Origin: Candidatus Scalindua sp. SCAELEC01
GTDB lineage: Bacteria; Planctomycetota; Brocadiia; Brocadiales; Scalinduaceae
Assembly (NCBI GenBank): GCA_004282745.1
Contig: SHMT01000002.1
Location: forward strand, 1-64,000
Direction: 5' to 3'
Length of the DNA: 64,000 bases
This document shows, in pieces, positions 56,063 through 64,000 of the stretch; position 1 is the stretch's first letter, and each line of letters opens with the position of its first letter. The notes beneath the pieces are model-generated. The model was not told where the DNA came from, did no database searches, and saw only the letters and a list, made by a program, of their open reading frames with translations. The position numbers and the translations under genes are program-made.

Positions 56063-56824
56063 ATGAGGAAAAAATATATGAAACCAAAAAAAGGTAATAA
56101 AAGTAAAACCAAGCAGAAAAATATTTCCATCACCCCTGACTATCGGCTCGCAAAGATCCTTGAAGAACCAGATGAAAAAACTTCTCCCTGGCGTATCTTC
56201 AAGATTCTGGCTGATTTTATCAGTGGTTATGAGTTTTTAAAACGGTATGATCTTGCGGTAAGCATTTTTGGCAGCGCCCGCCGTGGATTTGAAGACGAGG
56301 TATATCTGGAGGCGCAAAAACTGGGACATAAACTGGCAAAAGTAGGTTTTGCTGTTATTACGGGAGGTGGCCCGGGGATTATGGAAGCAGCAAATAAGGG
56401 TGCACATGAGGCTGGAGGAAAATCTGTCGGCATAAATATTCAGTTACCTGCGGAACAGAAGACAAATCCATTTGTCAAAGAATCGATCGCCGTTAATTAT
56501 TTCTTTGTCCGCAAACTGATGCTCTCCTTTGCCTCGGAAGTTTATATTTTTTTCCCAGGAGGATTCGGAACACTGGACGAATTTTTCGAATTGATTACGC
56601 TTATCCAGACGAAAAAGAGCAAACCAATTCCCATTATTCTGGTAAACAGGGAGTATTGGTCACCGCTTTTGGAGTGGCTACGAAAAGATGTTTATGAAAA
56701 GGACCACGCTATTGATAAAGAGGACATGGAACTCTACCGTCTGGTTGATTCCGCTGATGAAGCATTCCAATTAATTCTGAAATGGGAGAATAATAAGTGT
56801 TCCCGTAGAGAAATAGTTCCTTGA
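56063..56824 (+). CDS. LOG-family / TIGR00730-type Rossmann protein
   Basis: 253 residues. The family signature is intact: ITGGGPGIMEAANKGAHEAGG near 98 and FFPGGFGTLDEFFE near 165. Members hydrolyse nucleoside 5'-monophosphates to base and ribose-5-phosphate (cytokinin riboside phosphoribohydrolase type). The N-terminal 25 residues are lysine-rich. Twenty-five bases upstream of an SLC13 permease, so likely an operon with it. Confidence 0.9.
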   Translation: MRKKYMKPKKGNKSKTKQKNISITPDYRLAKILEEPDEKTSPWRIFKILADFISGYEFLKRYDLAVSIFGSARRGFEDEVYLEAQKLGHKLAKVGFAVITGGGPGIMEAANKGAHEAGGKSVGINIQLPAEQKTNPFVKESIAVNYFFVRKLMLSFASEVYIFFPGGFGTLDEFFELITLIQTKKSKPIPIILVNREYWSPLLEWLRKDVYEKDHAIDKEDMELYRLVDSADEAFQLILKWENNKCSRREIVP

Positions 56825-56849
56825 AAATGTTAATACGGAGGTAATTTAA

Positions 56850-58625
56850 TTGCTTGATATACAATCCATAATGGCCATTGTAGTCGTTGCTGCCGCAATG
56901 GTTCTTTTTATAACTGAAAAATTGCGGGTCGACGTAATAGCCCTCTGTGTCCTGCTTGCTTTAATATTACTGGGATTATTAGAACCGGATCAGGCATTAT
57001 TTGGTTTTGCAAACCAGGCAACCGCGACCATAGTTGCAATGTTTGTTTTAAGCGCAGGGTTGGAGCGTACGGGTCTGGTCGAATGGCTTGCACGCCGATT
57101 GGACAATCTGGCCGGAAAAACCGAGCCCCGCCTCATTATTGTTATTTGTCTTACTATCGCTTTTCTATCGGCATTCATGATAAATACTGCCGCGGTAGCT
57201 GTATTTATCCCCATCGCAATCGTACTGGCGAAAGCTCGGAAGATTTCAGCATCCAGGGTACTCATGCCCCTCTCATTCGCAAGTCAGTTTGGAGGGGTAT
57301 GTACCTTGATCGGGACCTCTACCAATATCCTGGTTAACTCGATTGCAGTTGACAAAGGTATGAAAGCCTTCACTTTTTTTGAGTTCGCACCGCTGGGACT
57401 GGCTATGACTGCTGTCGGGATAACCTATCTTCTATTTGCTCGCTGGCTTCTCCCAAAGCGTAAGGGTGGGGAGCAGCAGGTGGACCGGTATCATCTTTCT
57501 GACTATCTTGCCGAACTGCAGGTAACGAAAAAATCTTCGCTGATTGGTACAACATGGATGAAGAGCAAGCTAAAGCAGAGTGAGAAAGTGAATCTTATTA
57601 AGTTCATACGAAATGACAAGGCAACAACGAAACCCCCGAAGACCAAGATAAGAGAAGGTGATATTCTCCTGCTTCATGGAAATATGAATAAGTTGATCTC
57701 CATGCAGGACAAGTATAAACTGCGTTTACATGCAAAGGCAAAGATGGATGACAAGAAGATCAGTTCTGATGAAATTAAGCTGGTCGAAGTTCTTATCCCA
57801 CCACGGTCAAGATTGATAGATAGTACATTACAAACATTTGAATTCTTCCGCCGTTTCGGCTGCATTGTCTTTGCTGTACAACGTCGTGGAAAGGTAATAC
57901 GAGACCGTGTAGCAGAAATTCTTCTCAAAGATGGAGACACTCTGCTTCTGGAGGCAGATAAAGAGGTTGTGTCCAGACTCCTGAAATCCCGTGATCTTAT
58001 CGTAACCAACGAGTTAACAGAACTTTATGTGAGAAAAGATAAGGCCATCGTTGCATTACTCCTCTTTTTTACCGTAATAACCTTAACGGTTTTAAACATA
58101 ATCCCAATTCTGGTTGCTGCATTGATAGGTGCTGTTGGCATGGTCCTGGGTCGCTGTCTTACCATTGAGGAGGCTTATGAAGCTATCGATTGGAAAGTTA
58201 TTGTTCTTCTTGGAGGAATTTTACCACTGGGACTTGCTATGGAGCAGAGTGGGGCAGCTCTCTGGCTGGCAAATACGGTATTAAACCCATTTCTGAATCT
58301 TGGGCCTCTTGCAATGCTGGCTGTCCTGTACATAATTACAGCAATTCTTACTGAGACTATGTCGAATAACGCTGCTGCGATAATACTCGCTCCTATAGGC
58401 ATGTCAGTTGCAACAACCCTGAATGTTGACCCGAGACCGTTTCTCGTAGCGATAACCTTTGCCGCCTCTACCAGCTTCGCAACCCCGATAGGTTATCAGA
58501 CAAATACGATGATTTATTCCCCAGGGGGGTATCGATTCACCGACTATACACGTGTCGGTACACCGCTTAATCTCATATTCTGGGGATTGTCGGTATTTCT
58601 CATACCACTTCTGTGGCCATTCTGA
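56850..58625 (+). CDS. SLC13-type permease with TrkA-C domains (second)
   Basis: 591 residues with the same design as the permease at 42687. N-terminal helices include [20 protein letters not shown] and [15 protein letters not shown], about 210-395 hold two TrkA-C domains ([32 protein letters not shown]), then C-terminal helices with [20 protein letters not shown] and [21 protein letters not shown] start after CGGAGGT. The paralogue identity is moderate, so not a recent duplication. Substrate unknown. Confidence 0.88.
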   Translation: MLDIQSIMAIVVVAAAMVLFITEKLRVDVIALCVLLALILLGLLEPDQALFGFANQATATIVAMFVLSAGLERTGLVEWLARRLDNLAGKTEPRLIIVICLTIAFLSAFMINTAAVAVFIPIAIVLAKARKISASRVLMPLSFASQFGGVCTLIGTSTNILVNSIAVDKGMKAFTFFEFAPLGLAMTAVGITYLLFARWLLPKRKGGEQQVDRYHLSDYLAELQVTKKSSLIGTTWMKSKLKQSEKVNLIKFIRNDKATTKPPKTKIREGDILLLHGNMNKLISMQDKYKLRLHAKAKMDDKKISSDEIKLVEVLIPPRSRLIDSTLQTFEFFRRFGCIVFAVQRRGKVIRDRVAEILLKDGDTLLLEADKEVVSRLLKSRDLIVTNELTELYVRKDKAIVALLLFFTVITLTVLNIIPILVAALIGAVGMVLGRCLTIEEAYEAIDWKVIVLLGGILPLGLAMEQSGAALWLANTVLNPFLNLGPLAMLAVLYIITAILTETMSNNAAAIILAPIGMSVATTLNVDPRPFLVAITFAASTSFATPIGYQTNTMIYSPGGYRFTDYTRVGTPLNLIFWGLSVFLIPLLWPF

Positions 58626-58648
58626 AAATTTGGTCGCTTTTGCAGAAT

Positions 58649-58673
58649 ATACTAAAACCGATTTGGTTTCGGA
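58649..58673 (-). repeat. right-end fragment of a family 2 repeat
   Basis: ATACTAAAACCGATTTGGTT is the reversed right end of family 2, in the 87-bp gap between convergent SLC13 and citrate synthase genes. It may serve as part of a two-way terminator. Confidence 0.6.
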
Positions 58674-58712
58674 ACCTAAAAAAGAGCTTTATCCTGCATG
58701 TATCACCTGAAA

Positions 58713-60011
58713 TTATTTCCTCTTTGCAACCGGAACATATTTTCTTAATTTATAGCCAGTATAGAGTTGACGAGGACGGCCAATTTTTTGTTTCGGGTCC
58801 TCAATCATCTCTTTCCACTGGGCAACCCACCCGATTGTTCTTGCAATTGCAAAAAGAACCGTAAACAAATTTGAAGGTATACCCATCGCCTTATAAATTA
58901 TACCAGAATAAAAATCCACATTCGGATACAGTTTGCGTTCTATAAAATAGGTATCTGTTAATGCAATTTCTTCTAATGTTACAGCAATTTTAAGTAGTGT
59001 ATTATTCTGCATGCCAAGTTCCTTAAGAACACTATGACAGGTGTCTCTCAGTACAGAAGCTCTAGGGTCATAATTTTTATATACTCTATGGCCAAAACCC
59101 ATCAGCCTGAAAGGATCATTCTTGTCTTTCGCCTTTTTTATAAAGTTCGGTATATTTTTTATATCGCCAATTTTCTCTAACATATTGATAACTGCCTCAT
59201 TGGCTCCACCATGAGCAGGTCCCCATAGTGAAGCAATACCAGCACTGATACATGCAAAAGGATTTGCTCCGGAAGAGCCAGCAAGCCTCACTGTTGAAGT
59301 AGAAGCGTTTTGTTCATGATCAGCATGTAAAATAAAAATCGTATCCATTGCTTTTGCAAGAACTTTATTGACCACATACTCTTCAGAAGGAGATGCAAAT
59401 AACATATGTAAAAAATTTGCTGTATAATCGAGATCATTTCTCGGATAAATAAAAGGTCTGCCAATTGAGTATTTATAAGCCATTGCTGCAAGTGTCGGCG
59501 TTTTTGCAATCATCCTTAAGGCAGCGAGTTTTCTCTGTTCTTTATTACGGATATCCAGTGAATCATGATAAAATGCTGAAAGAGAAGCAAATGCCCCGCT
59601 CATGATAGCCATAGGATGTGAAAATCGAGGAAACCCCCTATACAAAAATTGTAGTTGTTCATGTACAAGAGAGTATTTCTTTACTTCTGAAACAAAAAGA
59701 CCATACTCTTTTTTATTTGGCAATTCACCATGTAATAACAAGTAACAGACTTCCATAAAGTTACTTTTCTTAGCAAGCTCTGCAATATCATAACCCCGGT
59801 ATCTCAGAATTCCTTTTTCTCCATCAATATACGTTATGGTTGAATCACAAGATGCCGTAGACATGAAACCAGGATCGTAGGTAAAGCAACCAGATTCGTT
59901 ATATAGTGCAGTAACATCGATCGCATCTGGACCTTCAGTACCCGAATACACAGACAGCTCATGAGCTGTCTTGCTTTTTCCAATTTTCAGTATGGCTTTT
60001 TTAGTAGTCAT
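58713..60011 (-). CDS. gltA: citrate synthase (type II, hexameric-like)
   Basis: 432 residues. Joins acetyl-CoA and oxaloacetate. The catalytic residues are visible: His in [19 protein letters not shown], His in [15 protein letters not shown] and Asp in NVDFYSGII, with the [15 protein letters not shown] segment. The N-terminal beta domain (about 1-60) marks the Gram-negative type that is often NADH-regulated. ATG start without a strong ribosome site. A conventional Si-citrate synthase would be worth noting if the host is an anammox bacterium, since some of these use the Re-type enzyme. Confidence 0.95.
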   Translation of the reverse strand: MTTKKAILKIGKSKTAHELSVYSGTEGPDAIDVTALYNESGCFTYDPGFMSTASCDSTITYIDGEKGILRYRGYDIAELAKKSNFMEVCYLLLHGELPNKKEYGLFVSEVKKYSLVHEQLQFLYRGFPRFSHPMAIMSGAFASLSAFYHDSLDIRNKEQRKLAALRMIAKTPTLAAMAYKYSIGRPFIYPRNDLDYTANFLHMLFASPSEEYVVNKVLAKAMDTIFILHADHEQNASTSTVRLAGSSGANPFACISAGIASLWGPAHGGANEAVINMLEKIGDIKNIPNFIKKAKDKNDPFRLMGFGHRVYKNYDPRASVLRDTCHSVLKELGMQNNTLLKIAVTLEEIALTDTYFIERKLYPNVDFYSGIIYKAMGIPSNLFTVLFAIARTIGWVAQWKEMIEDPKQKIGRPRQLYTGYKLRKYVPVAKRK

Positions 60012-60172
60012 TTTAATAACCCTTTTTAGTTCTCAATTAGACAAGATAACATTACATTGCTATTCAAACAAAAAACAAATAGCAAATCAATACTCCGCCT
60101 TTTTCTCCTCTACTTTCGTATTCTACCATAATATTATTATTTTGGGTATAGGAAGATTTCATTTAATTAACT

Positions 60173-60319
60173 AGTGTTTGAACGAAAACTACCCATCTAC
60201 TACGTTACTGCAACAATTTCGAAATCCTCAAGTACAATTGTACGTTCCGGTTACGAAATTGTTACGCGCCTTGTACCTGGACACTTTTCACTCAAACACA
60301 GGGTTTTCGTTCAGACACT
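60173..60319 (+). mobile_element. 147-bp inverted-repeat element, family 3
   Basis: Flanked by AACT at 60169-60172 and 60320-60323. Nearly identical to the copy at 27989-28135. The rest of the gap 60012-60427 shows no gene. Confidence 0.9.
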
Positions 60320-60427
60320 AACTACAAAATCAAATTATTATTTGAAAATTACAAAAAAGTAATGTACATTCGACAACGGGATTTGTAAGATTACGAGAGT
60401 AGCGTAATTTTTCAATTCGGGGGAACC

Positions 60428-61510
60428 ATGTCATTTATTGACCTTGCGCAGACAGGAAATATCGATCAATTAAAAAAGTTTATTGCCAAAGGAACCAACA
60501 TCAACGAGAGAGACGAATGCGGCGATACGGCTTTACATAAAGCGGTACAAAAGGGGTTTAAACCTGTTGTTAAACTTCTTCTCGCAAATGGTGCTGATGT
60601 GAATGCGAAAAATCAACTGAATGAAGTACCGTTACATTATATCACTACGGGGCCTCTGGGGACCGATAAGCTGGTAAAATTATTAATTTCCCGAGGAGCA
60701 GATGTAAATGTTCAAGATAAGCAAGAGAAAACACCATTACACTGGGCAACGGAACAGAATTACTACCGCATGGTTAAAGCACTGATAAAAAAAGGAGCCA
60801 GTGTAAATGCACAGGATAACATTGGTGAAACAGCGTTACATATTGCAGCTAAAGAGGGATATAAGTCCATAGCCAGTTTACTCATTAAAAAGGGAGCCGA
60901 TATCAATATTGAGAATAAACATGGTAAGGTTCCGATACAGCATGCTGTTCATATGAAAAATAAGAGGTTGGTCAAACTGTTTGTTGCAAAGGGAGCAGAT
61001 GTAAATGCTACATTTAAGAACGGAGAAACATTGCTGCACATGGCCGCTCAGGAAGATCTTATTAAGATTGCCAAATTCCTTATTGCCAGTGGGGCCGATG
61101 TTCAGGAGCAGGATAAAAATGGTATAAAACCGTTGCATATAGCTACTGACGAGGGACATGAGGATATGATCAGACTCTTTTTAAAACGGGGAATTGACAT
61201 TGATCTAGAGGATGAGTATGGAAACACACCATTATATTTAGCGATCAAGCGAGGAGATTTGGATATAGTAAAACTACTCATTAAGAAGGGAGCGGACGTA
61301 AATCATAGAAATAATAACGACGAATCGCCTCTGCACTGGTCTGTTGATTGCGTGAGTAAGGATCATATAAAACTGGTAAAATTACTTTTAGAACATAAAG
61401 CCAAAATCAACATAAAAGATAAAAATGGTGAAACACCTCTCTATTGGGCAAACGAGCGAGGTCATAAAGACATTATTAAACTATTTCAAAATTCAGGAGC
61501 CAAAGAGTAG
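60428..61510 (+). CDS. ankyrin-repeat protein
   Basis: 360 residues made almost wholly of about 11 ankyrin repeats with the usual G-x-T-A-L-H-x-A-x-x-x-G pattern (for example GETALHIAAKEGYKSIASLL). No signal peptide, membrane helix or catalytic domain, so a cytosolic protein-binding scaffold. Partner unknown. GGGGGAACC precedes ATG very closely. Stands alone. Confidence 0.9.
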   Translation: MSFIDLAQTGNIDQLKKFIAKGTNINERDECGDTALHKAVQKGFKPVVKLLLANGADVNAKNQLNEVPLHYITTGPLGTDKLVKLLISRGADVNVQDKQEKTPLHWATEQNYYRMVKALIKKGASVNAQDNIGETALHIAAKEGYKSIASLLIKKGADINIENKHGKVPIQHAVHMKNKRLVKLFVAKGADVNATFKNGETLLHMAAQEDLIKIAKFLIASGADVQEQDKNGIKPLHIATDEGHEDMIRLFLKRGIDIDLEDEYGNTPLYLAIKRGDLDIVKLLIKKGADVNHRNNNDESPLHWSVDCVSKDHIKLVKLLLEHKAKINIKDKNGETPLYWANERGHKDIIKLFQNSGAKE

Positions 61511-61552
61511 TTATACCGATAACCTTGTACAGGCACTCAGGCAATAGACTCA

Positions 61553-63898
61553 CTATCCGTGGGGGTGGGAGTCTTTCTCATTTCTCTCTTCCACTACACT
61601 GACTCTAATAGGTTCGCGACTATCGAGATGAACGTCTCGCTGAGGAAATGCTATCACGATACCGGCGTCACGGAAAAAATTATCTATCTGGTAACGAATA
61701 TCGCTTTCAATTCTCCATCGATCTAACATTGTCTTCACTTTTATCCAGATGAATGCTTCAAAGTCAAGAGAACTGTTTCCAAAATCGGTAAAAAGTACAA
61801 TCGGTTCTGGTATTTTTAAAATCTTTTCATGTTCAACCACGGCCTTCCGTATAAGACGCTCGACATCACGTGTAGGAGAACCATAGACAACGCCAACCTT
61901 TATAGAGGTCCTTATCAGATTATCAGAAAGTGTCCAATTCAGTACATTATTTTGCAGAAAAGAGCTGTTAGGCACAATGATATGTGTGTTCTGGGAAGAA
62001 CGTACTCGTGTACTCCTTGCACCAATATGTTCTACGATACCATACAAGCCATCAACCTCAACAAGATCTCCTACTTTTATTGGTCGTTCTGCAAACAGGA
62101 TCAATCCGCTTATGAAATTATTGATGACGTTCTGACTTCCAAAGCCGACACCAATCGCAAATGCACCACCGAGTACAGTGAATACGGTGAGTGGTACATT
62201 TACTAAACGCAGGGCAAAGAAAGTGAAAAAAAGGATAAGGATATAAAATGTAAGAGCCTGAAATGGTGCTGCAGCGGCTTCGGGAACATGCAACCTTGGC
62301 AACACCTGGCGGCCCAAGAGACGACTAAAATATCTTGATACGAAAAATCCCATTAATAGTACGACAAGTGCAACGATAACCTTGCTTACCGTAATAGGAC
62401 GATCATCCAGAATGAACAGCTCGTACCGCCAAACCATCGTGAACGTTTCCCAAATGACAGCTAGCCGCTCACCCCATGTAATGGTCAAGATCTTGGAGTT
62501 AAATTCGGTAAGGAGATTTTCGTGAAGCAATCGGATCGATTCCAGGTTCGTATTACTGCTTTCATATAATTTAATTAGTTGAGTCAGGCTCCGCTCCTCC
62601 TCGCGGAGCCATGGAATAACAGCTGAATCTACAGTGGCTGTCTCGATTTTACCTTTAAGGGTAACGAGTTCCCTGCGCAGTTCTGTTAATCGTCCCGTTT
62701 GCAACTTGCTTTGTCGATTTAATTGTGTGAGGGACTGCTTTGTCAACTCCTCCCACTCTTTTAGTTTATTTGTCTTTACAATACCATTGAATGCTTCAAA
62801 CCGTCGGTTCCAAAGAGTCCGTGCATCCGCAATATATTGAAGCTGAAGGCCCAGCAACGTTACTTCTCGCTGTGCTACTTGACGAGAGAGCTGTCGCGCT
62901 TCCACCTCCTCTAAAAGAGTTTGGTTTTTAGTAACGGACAGTTCAAGGCGCTGCCTTGCGTCAGCCCACCTCTTATCGAGTAATGTCAGATCCAGCTTAG
63001 TCCGTTCAAGCTTTTGACTGAGCTTAAATTCCCGTTCATCGAGCTCAGAAAGAATTTCCGTTAGGTCTTGTTTGTTAAAGCTAATCTCTTTGGCTATCCA
63101 TGTAACCTTTTCGCGAAGCAAAGAGAGGCGGAGCTGAAAATTTTTCTCCTCGATTTTTTGGTTTCCCAGTTCAAACTCCCTTAACTTAACTAGTTCAAAC
63201 GCTGCTGAACTTTCGATCTGTGCAAGTTGCATCGCCATTTTCAACTCGGGTTTTGCTGCATCGTCTCTGTTTGTCTCCAGATTTTCTTTCACCTGTCGTC
63301 GCAGACTTTCCTTTTTCTCATATGCTGATTTTGCTTCATTAAATGCCTCCTCAGCTGTTCGAATGGCTTCTTTCCTTATCTGGTCCAATCCGATCTGTGC
63401 CTGCAGGTCGTTATTTAAACGATCCAATAACGTAATCGGGTAAGGGCGTTTCTCTGAGGGACCATGCATTTGCAAAAAGTTGAGACTGTTTTCAAGTTGC
63501 AGATTTGAGGTTTCCAGTTCATCTTTATGACTAAGCAACGCAAGTTGCTGTGTGTACAGCAACTCAATCTGCTGGAGCAAAGTAAGCTCTTTGTTGAGGT
63601 GCTCGAAAATTTGAACCTCTTCCTCTGAAGATGTGGCCTGTAACGCAGACTTAACAGAGTTGATCTCCTGAGCAAGCGCCGCGCGTTTGGTAGCTATTTT
63701 TTCTCGCGGTGAGGGTGGTTGTGTTGCGGTAGATGTACCAATTTGGTTTGGAATCTCTTGATCGGCAGCTACCAGGAAATCAATGGGTAAGAAAATAAAA
63801 AACAGTATGGAAAACAACACAGGCAACCATCTGGATGGACAGTGATTTTTTCTTCCTTTACAGAAAAGAGTAGTTTCATCCATAAGTTTGTTACTCAC
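61553..63898 (-). CDS. MscS-family mechanosensitive channel with long periplasmic coiled coil (MscK-like)
   Basis: 781 residues. Signal peptide (about 22-45), a long coiled-coil periplasmic domain (about 60-480), membrane helices from about 495 to 605, and the MscS pore and beta domain (GGAFAIGVGFGSQNVINNFI; VGDLVEVDGLYGIVEHIGARS; IIVPNSSFLQNNVLNW). It releases solutes upon osmotic downshock. GTG start at 63898, with an internal ATG five codons later. It fits the osmotic-stress theme of the window. Full length. Confidence 0.92.
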   Translation of the reverse strand: MSNKLMDETTLFCKGRKNHCPSRWLPVLFSILFFIFLPIDFLVAADQEIPNQIGTSTATQPPSPREKIATKRAALAQEINSVKSALQATSSEEEVQIFEHLNKELTLLQQIELLYTQQLALLSHKDELETSNLQLENSLNFLQMHGPSEKRPYPITLLDRLNNDLQAQIGLDQIRKEAIRTAEEAFNEAKSAYEKKESLRRQVKENLETNRDDAAKPELKMAMQLAQIESSAAFELVKLREFELGNQKIEEKNFQLRLSLLREKVTWIAKEISFNKQDLTEILSELDEREFKLSQKLERTKLDLTLLDKRWADARQRLELSVTKNQTLLEEVEARQLSRQVAQREVTLLGLQLQYIADARTLWNRRFEAFNGIVKTNKLKEWEELTKQSLTQLNRQSKLQTGRLTELRRELVTLKGKIETATVDSAVIPWLREEERSLTQLIKLYESSNTNLESIRLLHENLLTEFNSKILTITWGERLAVIWETFTMVWRYELFILDDRPITVSKVIVALVVLLMGFFVSRYFSRLLGRQVLPRLHVPEAAAAPFQALTFYILILFFTFFALRLVNVPLTVFTVLGGAFAIGVGFGSQNVINNFISGLILFAERPIKVGDLVEVDGLYGIVEHIGARSTRVRSSQNTHIIVPNSSFLQNNVLNWTLSDNLIRTSIKVGVVYGSPTRDVERLIRKAVVEHEKILKIPEPIVLFTDFGNSSLDFEAFIWIKVKTMLDRWRIESDIRYQIDNFFRDAGIVIAFPQRDVHLDSREPIRVSVVEERNEKDSHPHG

Positions 63899-64000
63899 GC
63901 TTTATTTATGAGGAGATAGGGAAAAAGAATATCAACGCCTTAAGATACTGATTTTCATGCTCAAGGTGATATGTACGTATTCATACGATTATACGAAGAT

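Overview
The window is about 43% G+C bacterial DNA with Gram-negative-type envelope genes (lipoproteins, an MscK-like channel). It has no rRNA, no tRNA that I could find, and no CRISPR array. The mix of an N-type ATPase operon, phosphoketolase, PFK, pyruvate kinase and citrate synthase with many stress genes and small non-autonomous repeats suggests an environmental, possibly anaerobic chromosome. An anammox-type planctomycete (Brocadiales) is my best guess, but nothing here proves it and a deltaproteobacterium-like host is also possible.

Layout. 0.5-11.8 kb is a stress and ion-homeostasis patch: phosphoketolase, a TRASH-like metal protein, a coiled-coil stress protein, a BON lipoprotein, a G+C-rich trkH-trkA pair, a K+/H+ antiporter gene split by a miniature transposon, a universal stress protein, a glycine-zipper lipoprotein and an EF-hand protein. 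12.4-13.1 kb holds an Fe-type superoxide dismutase. 13.4-21.8 kb is a complete N-ATPase operon (atpD-C-Q-R-B-E-F-A-G). A repeat element lies inside it, and a lipoprotein gene is fused in frame to the end of atpA. 22-24.2 kb encodes a phosphoesterase and a cardiolipin synthase. 24.3-27.9 kb is a sigma-54 activator divergent from three tandem Hsp20 genes, with a sigma-54 promoter and upstream palindromes between them. 28-39.5 kb has CorA, a GT81-like glycosyltransferase, a four-gene operon (N-formylglutamate amidohydrolase-like, DUF1704 metallopeptidase, two ATP-grasp ligases), a CNNM-type protein, a second glycosyltransferase and a decayed glgB. 39.8-52 kb has glycerate kinase, pyruvate kinase, an SLC13 permease, a rimK / M14-like / retropepsin-like operon, an MFS permease, PFK and a PurD-like ATP-grasp protein. 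52-64 kb has a ZIP transporter, glutamate dehydrogenase, PsiE-like, DUF2062, LOG-like, a second SLC13 permease, citrate synthase, an ankyrin protein and an MscS-family channel.

How it fits together. Most genes serve survival under osmotic, heat, oxidative or energy stress plus central carbon flux. Two separate ligase-plus-hydrolase modules (DUF1704 with paired ATP-grasp proteins; RimK with RimB-like and M14-like proteins) look like systems that add and remove amino-acid tags or build and trim peptides. The DUF1704 family contains the eukaryotic tubulin tyrosine carboxypeptidase MATCAP, so the first module is the most interesting candidate for an undescribed system.

Genome dynamics. Three families of short inverted-repeat elements are scattered through the window: a ~180-210 bp family with 5-bp CTWAG target duplications, a 110-bp family, and a 147-bp family with 4-bp duplications. 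A direct repeat with an internal 585-bp deletion flanks the trk island. Several genes are decayed (antiporter, glgB, a glycosyltransferase copy, an unidentified remnant near 13.2 kb).
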